From Woeseiaceae bacterium (GTDB lineage Bacteria; Pseudomonadota; Gammaproteobacteria; Steroidobacterales; Woeseiaceae): a stretch of DNA of 64,000 nucleotides. The translations under genes were made by a program, and so were the position numbers. The notes under the pieces are model-generated. The model was not told the origin of the DNA, ran no database searches, and saw only the letters and a program-made list of their open reading frames with translations. Positions 46,375-56,054 of this stretch are shown here, one piece after another (position 1 is the first letter of the stretch; every line of letters starts with the position of its first letter). The DNA lies in NCBI GenBank assembly GCA_028227395.1, contig JAOIZZ010000005.1:1-64000 (forward strand). Reading direction: 5' to 3'.

Positions 46375-46968
46375 ATCAATAATAAATCTATATATTTAGC
46401 TTCAGGGTCCCCAAGAAGAAGACAGATTTTAAATGAACTCGGCATAGAGTTCCTCCATAAATCAGTCAATGTAGACGAGAAAAGAGAAAATAATGAATCG
46501 GCTAAAATGATGGCAACGAGACTTGCTATCAAAAAAGCTGTTTCCGTTAAAAATGAGATTGCCAATAATTTTATAATTCTGGCAGCTGATACAGTGGTAT
46601 CTCAACAAGCTTTAATTTTTGGAAAGCCAACTTCTAAAAACCATGCAATTGAAATATTAAGTCAATTATCTGGCAAGGAACACCAAGTATTTACCGGTAT
46701 TGCTATACGTCACAAGGACAAGATCCATTCAAGCATCTCTGAAACTAATATTTATTTCAGGAAAATTACAACTGAGGAAATTAATTACTATTGGGATACC
46801 GGTGAATGCCTTGATAAAGCTGGCGCATATGCAATTCAAGGAAAAGGTGCTATGTTTGTTGAGCGAATCGATGGCAGCTATTCCGGAGCAGTAGGTTTAC
46901 CGATATTTGAGTGTATTAATTTATTGGCTTTATTGGGTTGGAAATATTTTTCCAAGAATTCAGGGTGA
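46375..46968 (+). CDS. maf: Maf/YhdE nucleoside triphosphate pyrophosphatase with ATC start
   Basis: A house-cleaning enzyme that hydrolyses dTTP/UTP and modified nucleotides. The N-terminal signature YLASGSPRRRQIL lies upstream of the first in-frame ATG (46504), so translation must start earlier. Between the stop at 46369-46371 and this motif no ATG, GTG, TTG or CTG exists. ATC at 46375 has a GGAA six bases upstream and gives 197 residues, the same as E. coli YhdE. AADTVVS and KAGAYAIQGKGA are also conserved. The rng gene overlaps its end. Confidence 0.8.
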   Translation: MNNKSIYLASGSPRRRQILNELGIEFLHKSVNVDEKRENNESAKMMATRLAIKKAVSVKNEIANNFIILAADTVVSQQALIFGKPTSKNHAIEILSQLSGKEHQVFTGIAIRHKDKIHSSISETNIYFRKITTEEINYYWDTGECLDKAGAYAIQGKGAMFVERIDGSYSGAVGLPIFECINLLALLGWKYFSKNSG

Positions 46969-48446
46969 ATGCTTTGCAAGAAAAAAATACAGAATCTGAA
47001 TTATTTTTTAATATTACTGCCAATGAAACTCGAGGTATATTACTAGAAAATAGTATTCCACAAGAAATCTATTGTGAGCTCGAAGAACATCGCGATATGG
47101 TTGGTAAGATATTTAAGGGGAAAGTTACCCGTATTTTACCGAATATCAAAGCGGCTTTTATTGATATTGGTATAGATAAACTTGCTTTTCTGCCATTTTC
47201 GAGAATTAAACATAATTATAATGACCGGTCGAATATTTTAGAAAATCAATATAAAAATATTATCGTTGGAGATGAATACCTAGTTCAAGTTGTTAAAAAC
47301 CCAGTCAATAAGAAAGGGGCAAAAGTCACAAAAACATTAAGCATACCTTCTCGCTACTTTATATATTTGATTAATGATAATGGTATTGGTGTTTCATCCA
47401 AGATAAAAAATGATAAAGAAAGAAAGAAGCTTAATGATTTAGCTTCAGATTTTATAATTAAGAATAATTTAACGCACGGATTGATTGTTAGGACCATGGC
47501 CGAAAATGTTAACGAAGATATCTTATTGGCTGATTTGGAGGGTTTATTAAAGTTATGGGAGTCGATTGAGGTAAAATCTCAATCTAAAAAAGCAAAAAAT
47601 TGTGTCTTTGAGGATTTATCACTCCCGGCTAGAGTAATTAGAGATTTGCCAACAAGAATGGTAAAAAATATATGGATAGATTCAGAGAAAGATTTTCAAG
47701 TATTAAAACAATACATCGATGATTTTCTTCCTGATAATGAATCAAATGTTCTTTTTTATGATAATGATCAACCTATTTTCGATAGATATAATATTGAAGA
47801 TTGCATTAATAGTACATTGAATCGAACTATCAGCTTACCGTCAGGAGGAAGCGTTATTTTTGATTTTACCGAAGCGATGACCACAATTGATATTAATAGT
47901 GGGAGCTTTGCAGGAAAAGATAATAAAGATGAAATGGCATTTCATATCAATACAGAGGCGGTAACAGTAATCGCGCAGCAACTTAGATTAAGAAACATCG
48001 GAGGAATTATTCTTATAGATTTAATTGATATGGAAAATGAGAGATTCAAAAGAATTGTTTTTGATGAATTTAATAGAATCATGCTCGCAGATACTTTGAA
48101 ATATCATATATATCCGATTTCGCAGATTGGTTTGATTGAGATGACCCGTGAGCAAAATCGTCACAGTCTTTGTCAAATTATGTGTGAACAATGCTCTGCT
48201 TGCGAGGGAAAAGGATTTGCAGTATCAAGTGGTATTCTTTTCTATCAAATGATTAGACGAATTAAGTGCATAGCAGCGAAGAGTAACTCAAAAAAAATTA
48301 CAGTAATATTGGGGGAAAAAATTTACTCTTACTATAATCAATATGGGGTAAAACAATTAAATGATCTTGGAAAAAATATAAATAAAAAATTAAATATAAC
48401 CCAATCCTCATATGATCTTGATGGTGAGTTTGATATTGTGGAATAA
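46965..48446 (+). CDS. rng: Ribonuclease G
   Basis: An endonuclease for 16S rRNA 5'-end maturation and mRNA decay. From the GTG at 46965, which overlaps the maf stop as GTGA, it has 493 residues. A TTG at 46974 with AGGGTGA upstream is another good start; a TTG at 46938 is less likely. The S1 domain is at about residues 35-120. The two catalytic Asp are in TIDINSGSF and LIDLIDMENE, and CEQCSACEGKG is the zinc-link region. Confidence 0.93.
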   Translation: MNALQEKNTESELFFNITANETRGILLENSIPQEIYCELEEHRDMVGKIFKGKVTRILPNIKAAFIDIGIDKLAFLPFSRIKHNYNDRSNILENQYKNIIVGDEYLVQVVKNPVNKKGAKVTKTLSIPSRYFIYLINDNGIGVSSKIKNDKERKKLNDLASDFIIKNNLTHGLIVRTMAENVNEDILLADLEGLLKLWESIEVKSQSKKAKNCVFEDLSLPARVIRDLPTRMVKNIWIDSEKDFQVLKQYIDDFLPDNESNVLFYDNDQPIFDRYNIEDCINSTLNRTISLPSGGSVIFDFTEAMTTIDINSGSFAGKDNKDEMAFHINTEAVTVIAQQLRLRNIGGIILIDLIDMENERFKRIVFDEFNRIMLADTLKYHIYPISQIGLIEMTREQNRHSLCQIMCEQCSACEGKGFAVSSGILFYQMIRRIKCIAAKSNSKKITVILGEKIYSYYNQYGVKQLNDLGKNINKKLNITQSSYDLDGEFDIVE

Positions 48447-48460
48447 AAAATAATAAAGCA

Positions 48461-51400
48461 ATGCCTTTTAGTATCAAAAACATAAAAAACTTCTCTATTA
48501 TAGTAATAATTTCTGCGATTATTTTGTCTATCGTGGCAGTCACTCTTGCCAATATATATACTCCCAGAATTAACGAATATCAGGATGAATTTAAAAGCTG
48601 GATAAATGAAGATAGCGACTATGAGCTTGATTTTAATAAAGTTGGAGCTGGTTGGCGAATAAATGGTCCAGAATTAATTTTCTATAACCCAGAGATAAAA
48701 GATAAAATTACACAAGAACAAATATTTTATGCAGGAAAAGCAACTGCTGAAATAGGTCTTCTTGATTTCTTGCTTGGTCGTTCATTGGTTATAGATCAAT
48801 TAATATTTAATCAAATAAATCTCGATCTAAAGTATACAAAAAATAGTGGCTTTTTATTTCAAGGATTGAATTTAGATATATTTGCTTCATTTTTTAATAA
48901 TTCATCAAAAGAAATACCGTCATTCACACTTATTGGTGAGGAAATTAAACTAAATCTTAATTTAATTGATCAAGATAAAGCAATTGTGGTTTCAATTCCT
49001 TCGGTAACAATGGAAATTAATGCTGATGAGGTAAAGTTTGATACTACTTTCGAGCTCCCAGAAAATCTTGGCCAATCAATGCTGTTATCAGCAAGCAAAA
49101 GAGACGAAGGTGATCAATTATCATCGGAATGGCGATTATATTTAGAAGGGAAATCCCTAAATATAATGGCTTGGCAGGCACTACAATTCTATAAATTAAA
49201 AAATCTCCAGGACGGTTTGATGGATATTGATGCTTGGATAGAGTTGGGCTCTAACAACATAGAAAGAGTTACGGCAGATATAGTGGTTTCAGACTTATTA
49301 ATAAATGATCTTAAGAGTGAGCCATTATTTATTGAATCACGTATTGAATATTTGGCCAAAGAATTTGGCTGGTTTGCGTCACTTGATAAGTTTAAATTTC
49401 ATACAAAAGAGGCAAATTGGCCTGAATCACGAATTCAAATTCAAACTCGCAATAACACTGAGAGTGATGGGATTACATTGGATCTTAGTGCATCGATTAT
49501 TGTTTTGGAGAATTTAAGATTTTTTGATAACTGGATTGAGCCAGGTATTGCTAATTATCTTGCTGAGATAAATCCAAAAGGACTATTAAGAAATACAAAA
49601 CTTAATATTTCAGATACAAATAAAACTGACTCCATGTTTAATTTATCAGCTCAGCTTGACGGAATAAGTATTGATTTGATATCCAGTAATGACCAAATAG
49701 ATGGCCTTGATGGCTACTTAGATATTAATCAGGAAGGTGGAAGATTAGAAGTAGATACTTCAAACTTAGGTCTAAATTTTAGAAATTATCTTAATAATAA
49801 ACTCATACTTGATCATGCTAAAGGAGACATTACTTGGCGTAAGAATGCAACCGGGTTTAAAGTTTTCGCAGATAAATTTGAATTAGGAAATACTGATTTT
49901 GAGAGTAATACAGATATTGAAATGTCATTTCTAACAGATTCAAATATACCTTATATTGATATTAAAAGTAGCTGGTCTTTCGAAGATATATTGATGGTAA
50001 AGCGATTGTTGCCTAAAAATAAATTGAATCCAGTCTTGTATCAATGGATACAAGAGTCTCTGAAGTCTGGAAGAATAAATAATGGTACAACACGTGTTGT
50101 AGGATCGATGGAAAATTTTCCTTTTATTGACAGAAATGGCATTTTCCAGATTAATGCTCAAGTAAAAGATATGTTATTGAATTATGCAAAAGATTGGCCT
50201 GAAACCGAAATTCAAGATATGCACGTATCTTTTGATAGAAATAAATTATATTCCTATGAAAATCATTTACTTAGCAATAATCTTGAGTTAAGAGATGTCA
50301 GTATTGAAGTGAATGATATCTTTAATCCAAAACTACAAATTAACGCGAGCTCAAGCGCTAAATTAAGCACTATACATAACTTTATGATGAACAGTCCGAT
50401 TGATGCTTTTTTTGGTAAAAATTTAAAGAGTCTTAAATTAAATGGTAAAGCCGATTATGAATTTGGCATTCATTTACCATTGAGGTCATTACAAAGAAAA
50501 AATTATGATTTTACGACGCAAATTAAAGCAAACAATGCACGCATAGATATGACTTGGATGAAACCAGATATTGAAGATTTAAATGGCACAATTGAGGTTT
50601 CAAGGGACAATGCTTCTTCAGAAAATTTAACAGGCAGCTTTATGGGAATGCCTGTACTTATAAATTTATCTAAAGCGATAAGCGATAAAGAATCCATTGC
50701 TAGTGTTATAACTATGGAGGGTAAAACTTCTATTGATATTATCGAGAGTAATTTTGATTATACGTTAAACGAATATATATCAGGAGAAGATATAAATTAT
50801 CATCTTAGTTTGAATATTCCTCGTTTTGATAGATCTGAACCTATACCTTTTTTCTTGAATATTAAAAGTGATCTGAATGCTTTAGCTATAAACTTACCTT
50901 ATCCCTTAGCTAAAGGAATTGATGATATTAGTATGTTAGATATGAACTTAATATTTCCTTCAGGCGAGTTAATTCAACTCGATGGCCACTTAAATTCTGA
51001 TGTTAAATGGAATATATATTTCAAAAAGATTATTAATGACTGGAATTTTGATCGAGGTACTATCTTTTTGGGTGACCAAATGACTGACTCACCTGATTCT
51101 CGGGGCTTGCACATTCGTGGAAATACTAATCAAATTAGATTTGATGATTGGGTGAATTTTACAAAAGTCAACGCAAAGCAATCTGCAAACGCCAATTTCA
51201 TAAGGTCAATAGATCTAACTATGGAAAGTTTTGATATCTATGGGCGTTCTTTTGATGATCAGAGAATTGTTGCCAATCGAGGGTCAAATGGCTGGATTAT
51301 TGATTTGTATGGAGAGCAAGCAGAGGGATTAATTAATCTTCCTTATGATTTTAATGATCAGCTTCCTATAGAGGTCGATATGGAGGTATTGAATATTGGT

Positions 51401-52297
51401 AAGTCAAATGGTGTATGGAGCGGTAATTCACTTAATCCAATAGAGCTTCCATCCATACTCATAAGAGTTGAGGATTTTGCTTTTTCTAATCATTTTATGG
51501 GGACTTTCAGTGCTGACTTTGTGAAATTTGAGGATGGTTTAAGGGCGGTTGAAATCGAAACCCAAGCAGAAAACTTCTCCATTAATGCTAATGCTGGTTG
51601 GATATTGGATGATTCGTATGAAACTGGTCAGCATACTTATTTTGAAGGTAAGTTAACTAGTTCGAATGTAATAGATACACTGAAAAAATTAGACTATCAG
51701 CCGATAATAGACAGCGATGAAATGGAAATTGAAATTGATATTAAATGGCCTGGTGGCCCTAGAGAGGATTATCTTGAGTATACCCAGGGTGATTTCAATG
51801 TCAGTCTTGGTGCAGGTCAGTTAGAGGAGGTTGAGCCTGGTGCCGGAAGAATGTTTGGCCTTTTGAGTGTAGTTGCATTGCCAAGAAGATTATCTCTAGA
51901 CTTTCGAGATGTATTTAATAAGGGCTTTGGATTTGATGAAATTACTGGTGACTTTAAGTTAGAAAACGGCAAAGCTGTTACATGTAATTTAAATCTTAAG
52001 GGACCAGCAGCAGATATTGGTGTTCTAGGGAGTGTTGATTTAATTGCGATGGAGTATGATCAAGCTGCGATTGTAAGTACAAATTATGGCAATACATTAC
52101 CCATAGTTGGTGCTGTTGTTGCTGGACCTCCAGCTGCCGCGGCTTTATTGCTTTTTTCACAAATATTCAAAAAACCATTACAAGAAATGGCACAAATATA
52201 TTACGATGTGCCGGGAACTTTTGAAATGCCGAATATAAATGCCATAAATGCACAAAATTTTGCACTTATGAGTGAAAAGTATGGATGTACTTCTTAA
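48461..52297 (+). CDS. yhdP: YhdP-family AsmA-like envelope protein
   Basis: A 1278-residue protein with one N-terminal membrane helix (IIVIISAIILSIVAVTLANIY, residues about 11-31) and a long periplasmic part rich in beta structure, as in AsmA-like lipid-transfer proteins. YhdP is one of the E. coli proteins thought to bridge the envelope and carry phospholipid to the outer membrane. The C-terminal AsmA_2 portion has GAGRMFGLLSVVALPRRLSLDF near residue 1125. The order rng-yhdP-tldD is conserved. Confidence 0.9.
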   Translation: MPFSIKNIKNFSIIVIISAIILSIVAVTLANIYTPRINEYQDEFKSWINEDSDYELDFNKVGAGWRINGPELIFYNPEIKDKITQEQIFYAGKATAEIGLLDFLLGRSLVIDQLIFNQINLDLKYTKNSGFLFQGLNLDIFASFFNNSSKEIPSFTLIGEEIKLNLNLIDQDKAIVVSIPSVTMEINADEVKFDTTFELPENLGQSMLLSASKRDEGDQLSSEWRLYLEGKSLNIMAWQALQFYKLKNLQDGLMDIDAWIELGSNNIERVTADIVVSDLLINDLKSEPLFIESRIEYLAKEFGWFASLDKFKFHTKEANWPESRIQIQTRNNTESDGITLDLSASIIVLENLRFFDNWIEPGIANYLAEINPKGLLRNTKLNISDTNKTDSMFNLSAQLDGISIDLISSNDQIDGLDGYLDINQEGGRLEVDTSNLGLNFRNYLNNKLILDHAKGDITWRKNATGFKVFADKFELGNTDFESNTDIEMSFLTDSNIPYIDIKSSWSFEDILMVKRLLPKNKLNPVLYQWIQESLKSGRINNGTTRVVGSMENFPFIDRNGIFQINAQVKDMLLNYAKDWPETEIQDMHVSFDRNKLYSYENHLLSNNLELRDVSIEVNDIFNPKLQINASSSAKLSTIHNFMMNSPIDAFFGKNLKSLKLNGKADYEFGIHLPLRSLQRKNYDFTTQIKANNARIDMTWMKPDIEDLNGTIEVSRDNASSENLTGSFMGMPVLINLSKAISDKESIASVITMEGKTSIDIIESNFDYTLNEYISGEDINYHLSLNIPRFDRSEPIPFFLNIKSDLNALAINLPYPLAKGIDDISMLDMNLIFPSGELIQLDGHLNSDVKWNIYFKKIINDWNFDRGTIFLGDQMTDSPDSRGLHIRGNTNQIRFDDWVNFTKVNAKQSANANFIRSIDLTMESFDIYGRSFDDQRIVANRGSNGWIIDLYGEQAEGLINLPYDFNDQLPIEVDMEVLNIGKSNGVWSGNSLNPIELPSILIRVEDFAFSNHFMGTFSADFVKFEDGLRAVEIETQAENFSINANAGWILDDSYETGQHTYFEGKLTSSNVIDTLKKLDYQPIIDSDEMEIEIDIKWPGGPREDYLEYTQGDFNVSLGAGQLEEVEPGAGRMFGLLSVVALPRRLSLDFRDVFNKGFGFDEITGDFKLENGKAVTCNLNLKGPAADIGVLGSVDLIAMEYDQAAIVSTNYGNTLPIVGAVVAGPPAAAALLLFSQIFKKPLQEMAQIYYDVPGTFEMPNINAINAQNFALMSEKYGCTS

Positions 52298-52327
52298 TTT
52301 TTTATCAATCTTACTAGGTTAATTAAA

Positions 52328-53770
52328 TTGCAAACAACAACACTTAATACAGTAAAATCAGCAATATTAGAATCAGCTCAATTGCATGAAGCTGATGTCT
52401 CAAAAATTATAAAATCTATTCATACAAAAGGTATTGATATAGCTGATCTATATTTTCAGATCAATCGTCAAGAATCTTGGTCTATGGAAGATGGAAAGAT
52501 TAAAGAGGGGGTCTTTAGTTTGGATAAGGGCGTGGGCGTGCGCGCTGTCAGTGCTGATAAGACCGGCTTTGCTTATTCTGATGATTTAAATTTATCCGCA
52601 ATTAAAGAGGCTGCTAGTGCTACTCGTTCAATTGCGCGTCATGGAAAATCAGTTTCCATGAAAGTTCCTCTATCCAAAGAACCCAAAGAAAGATACTCAG
52701 CGATTGATCCACTTAATAGTATTTCTGACCAAGCTAAGATTGATTTAATTACTGAGATTAATAATGCAGCACGACAACTAGATGATCGAATAGAGCAAGT
52801 TAATATCAGCTTGAGTAGTAATCAAGACATGATCCTTATTGCCAGAGCTAATGGCCCATTACTCGCTGATATAAGGCCATTAGTCAGACTTAATGTCAGT
52901 GTTATATTGAAAAAAAATAATCGTCGTGAACAAGGTTATGCGGGAGGTGGATCTCGATCGAGCTTAGACTATTTTCTTGATAATACAATTGGCATTGATT
53001 TAGCTAAAGAAGCCATTCGGCAAGCTTCGGTTCAAATGGAGGCAGTGGCTGCGCCTTCCGGAAGTATGCCTATTGTATTGGGTTCTGGTTGGCCTGGCAT
53101 TTTACTTCATGAGGCTGTAGGTCATGGTCTTGAGGGTGATTTTAATCGTAAAGGGGTATCGACATTTTCAGGAAGAGTGGGTGATCAGGTTGCTTCATCA
53201 TTATGCACAATAGTTGATGATGGAACTATCCCCAATAGAAGAGGGTCTCTTTCTATTGACGATGAGGGGGTTCCGGGACAATACAATGTACTCATTCAAG
53301 ATGGTGTCTTAAAGGGGTACATGCAAGATAGAATGAATGCCAATCTAATGAACGTCATGCCAACCGGGAATGGCCGAAGAGAATCGTATGCACATATACC
53401 AATGCCGCGTATGACTAATACATATATGTTAGCTGGACCGCACGAGCATGAAGAGATAATCGCATCGGTGAAGCATGGAATATATGCACCAAACTTTTCT
53501 GGTGGGCAAGTAGATATCACCTCAGGAAAATTTGTCTTCTCTGCGAGTGAAGCCTACATGATAGAAGATGGAAAAGTAACTTATCCAGTCAAAGGTGCAA
53601 TGTTAATTGGCGATGGCCCAGATGTTCTTGGAAAAATATCCATGGTTGGGAATAACTTAGAATTGGATGCCGGTGTAGGAACTTGCGGGAAAGAAGGTCA
53701 ATCTGTACCTGTTGGCGTTGGTCAGCCAACACTCAAAATTGATAAGATTACAGTTGGTGGTACAGCCTAA
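52328..53770 (+). CDS. tldD: Metalloprotease TldD
   Basis: TldD pairs with TldE/PmbA to degrade unfolded peptides and mature some RiPPs. 480 residues. The metal motif HEAVGHGLEGD (HExxxH) is near residue 261, and GSGWPGILL precedes it. The start is TTG at 52328, with AGG nine bases upstream; no ATG precedes the conserved region. The stop overlaps the purK stop from the opposite strand by four bases. Confidence 0.95.
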   Translation: MQTTTLNTVKSAILESAQLHEADVSKIIKSIHTKGIDIADLYFQINRQESWSMEDGKIKEGVFSLDKGVGVRAVSADKTGFAYSDDLNLSAIKEAASATRSIARHGKSVSMKVPLSKEPKERYSAIDPLNSISDQAKIDLITEINNAARQLDDRIEQVNISLSSNQDMILIARANGPLLADIRPLVRLNVSVILKKNNRREQGYAGGGSRSSLDYFLDNTIGIDLAKEAIRQASVQMEAVAAPSGSMPIVLGSGWPGILLHEAVGHGLEGDFNRKGVSTFSGRVGDQVASSLCTIVDDGTIPNRRGSLSIDDEGVPGQYNVLIQDGVLKGYMQDRMNANLMNVMPTGNGRRESYAHIPMPRMTNTYMLAGPHEHEEIIASVKHGIYAPNFSGGQVDITSGKFVFSASEAYMIEDGKVTYPVKGAMLIGDGPDVLGKISMVGNNLELDAGVGTCGKEGQSVPVGVGQPTLKIDKITVGGTA

Positions 53771-54864
53771 TTGAGGTCTTTATTTTCGAGAATTACACGG
53801 ATTTTTTGAAGTTTTTCTAATCTTTCTTCTTGAGTAGCTGCAATAACAGTGACATGCCCTAATTTTCGTTTTGGCCTAGGTGCTTTCCCATAATCGTGCA
53901 CAAAATATTCTTTTGGATTTAAGCTTTTTAAACTATTAGGTATAGCCCCAATTAAATTTTCCATGCCGACAAAACCAAGATTAGATGTATCTCCTAATTG
54001 TAAATCTAGAATTGCACGCAAGTGATTCTCGAATTGACTTGAATGAGCTCCCTCAATAGTCCAATGTCCAGAATTATGAACACGTGGAGCAAATTCATTG
54101 GCAATTAATTTGCCATTAACGACGAATAATTCAAGGGCAAGAACTCCAACATAATCGAGTTCAGTTAAAATTTTGGTGTGGAATTTATACGCATCATCGA
54201 CAAGTTTCTGATTGTCGTTTTTTGTAATAGAAGTTCTCAATATACCTTCTTTGTGTTTATTTTGAGTAAGCGGGTAAGAGGCTATATTTCCAGAGATACT
54301 TCTTGCACCAATAGCTGAGACCTCATAATCGAACATTATCATTTGCTCGGCGATTAATTGATGATCTTTTAATTGAGACCACGCAATTGCTATATCATCA
54401 GGTGAATTAATGGTGATTTGACCTTTGCCGTCATAACCAAAACGTCGTGTTTTTAATATAAACGGGTAGTTTATTTCTGACGCCGTATTTTGAAGGTCAT
54501 CAAAAGAATTAATTACCTTATATTTAGCTACTGGTATGTCCAGTGATTCAAATAGCTTCTTTTCCTTAAGACGATCTTGGGCAATTTCGAGCGCTCTTGC
54601 GCCCGGAAAAACATATTTACTTCCAAGGACATCAATTGCTTCAACCGGTACATTCTCAAATTCATAGGTAATCACATCAACCATTGAGGATAATTTTTTT
54701 ATCCCTTCAAGATCACTGAATTCATAATTAAGAACCTTACCAGCACTTTTAGCTGGTGAATTCAAATTCGGATCTAAAAAAATACATTCAATATTGAGTT
54801 TTTTTGCCGCATAACCGAGCATTTGTCCTAATTGCCCAGCTCCAATAATCCCTATTTTTGTCAC
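53767..54864 (-). CDS. purK: N5-carboxyaminoimidazole ribonucleotide synthase
   Basis: An ATP-grasp enzyme that carboxylates AIR in purine synthesis. 365 residues. It starts GTG, with [22 protein letters not shown] as the N-terminal Rossmann-like region. Other typical parts are [15 protein letters not shown], a [26 protein letters not shown] segment and LGHVTV near the end. It overlaps purE by four bases (GTGA). Confidence 0.95.
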   Translation of the reverse strand: MTKIGIIGAGQLGQMLGYAAKKLNIECIFLDPNLNSPAKSAGKVLNYEFSDLEGIKKLSSMVDVITYEFENVPVEAIDVLGSKYVFPGARALEIAQDRLKEKKLFESLDIPVAKYKVINSFDDLQNTASEINYPFILKTRRFGYDGKGQITINSPDDIAIAWSQLKDHQLIAEQMIMFDYEVSAIGARSISGNIASYPLTQNKHKEGILRTSITKNDNQKLVDDAYKFHTKILTELDYVGVLALELFVVNGKLIANEFAPRVHNSGHWTIEGAHSSQFENHLRAILDLQLGDTSNLGFVGMENLIGAIPNSLKSLNPKEYFVHDYGKAPRPKRKLGHVTVIAATQEERLEKLQKIRVILENKDLN

Positions 54865-55355
54865 GATTGACGAGGATCATTGTTTTCGAGAATATTTTTC
54901 GTTTGTGTGCTGCGAAAATTCTCAATTTTCTTAGCAATTTTTGCATCTGATATTCCCAAAATAGCTGCAGCTAACAATGCGGCATTAGTCGCGCCTGCTT
55001 TTCCAATTGCCAGTGTACCCACTGGAATACCTGCAGGCATTTGACTGATTGATAATAACGAATCAATACCTTTCATTGTTTTTGATTCTACCGGGACACC
55101 TAATACTGGTATGCGAGTTTTTGACGCCACCATTCCTGGTAAATGAGCAGCGCCACCAGCTCCTGCAATGATTACTTGAATGTCATTATTGATGGCATTT
55201 TCAGCATAAGAGAATAATAAATCAGGAGTACGATGCGCGGACACAATTTTTACTTCATGATTAATTGCAAGTTTTTCTAGCATATCAGCACAATGTTTCA
55301 TTGTACTCCAATCTGATTTGGAGCCCATAATTATACTTACTTTTGCTTTTTTCAT
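54861..55355 (-). CDS. purE: N5-carboxyaminoimidazole ribonucleotide mutase
   Basis: Converts N5-CAIR to CAIR, the step after PurK. 164 residues, class I type. [12 protein letters not shown] (residues 9-20), SAHRTPD and [15 protein letters not shown] form the active site; [18 protein letters not shown] is conserved. purE and purK form a two-gene minus-strand operon inserted between tldD and yjgA. Confidence 0.96.
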   Translation of the reverse strand: MKKAKVSIIMGSKSDWSTMKHCADMLEKLAINHEVKIVSAHRTPDLLFSYAENAINNDIQVIIAGAGGAAHLPGMVASKTRIPVLGVPVESKTMKGIDSLLSISQMPAGIPVGTLAIGKAGATNAALLAAAILGISDAKIAKKIENFRSTQTKNILENNDPRQS

Positions 55356-55450
55356 TTATTTTATACTCAATTCAATATGTGGTATTTCTGAATACACATT
55401 CTAATAGATTAATTCTTAATATCTAGTTTCTGTTCATTATTAATTCAATA

Positions 55451-55939
55451 TTATACTGTACTGAGATCCTTATGAATTATCTTAAATAATTTTCGTTTTA
55501 ATTGAGTTTTTTTATTCTCTTCGTTAATTGATTCTAATTCATTAAGTAATATTGATATGTCTTCATTTTTAAAGCCAATCATTTTATTGTATTTATCTAT
55601 GCCTTCATTTCTCTTGATTAGAAGGATTTCTCGCCACTTTTCTGCACGTTTAAAAATTTCTTTTGCATGGTTCGAATCTTTGTTTAATGCATAAAATTTA
55701 GTTTGAATCGGTTCGGGATCCACGTGTTTCATCAATTTCCCGATGAGTTGCTTTTGTCGTCGCAAGGCTCCATGCGAACTAATTTTTTTGCCTAATTTAA
55801 TAGCATCGAATAATTCTTCATCAAGATCAAAAGAAATCAATTTTTCCTCAGAAATTGTCAATAAAGCTTCCCCGAGTTTCTGTAATTCATGGTGCTCATG
55901 CTTCTTTTTAGTTTTGCTTTTAGTTGATTTATTTTCCAC
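55451..55939 (-). CDS. yjgA: Ribosome biogenesis factor DarP/YjgA
   Basis: 162 residues, very basic at the N-terminus. DUF615 features include ELQKLGEALLTISEEKL near residue 18 and the GALRRQKQLIGKLMKHVD segment near residue 77. YjgA/DarP assists late 50S assembly in E. coli. It starts with GTG and lies divergent from pmbA, its usual neighbour. Confidence 0.88.
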   Translation of the reverse strand: MENKSTKSKTKKKHEHHELQKLGEALLTISEEKLISFDLDEELFDAIKLGKKISSHGALRRQKQLIGKLMKHVDPEPIQTKFYALNKDSNHAKEIFKRAEKWREILLIKRNEGIDKYNKMIGFKNEDISILLNELESINEENKKTQLKRKLFKIIHKDLSTV

Positions 55940-56054
55940 TTATTTGGCCTGATTAATTTATTTATTCATATTAAAAATACTACAAACTTATTATAAATGT
56001 TTTTTTATATTAGAATTGCAAAATTATATACACAACCCATTTGTCTGAGGGACT

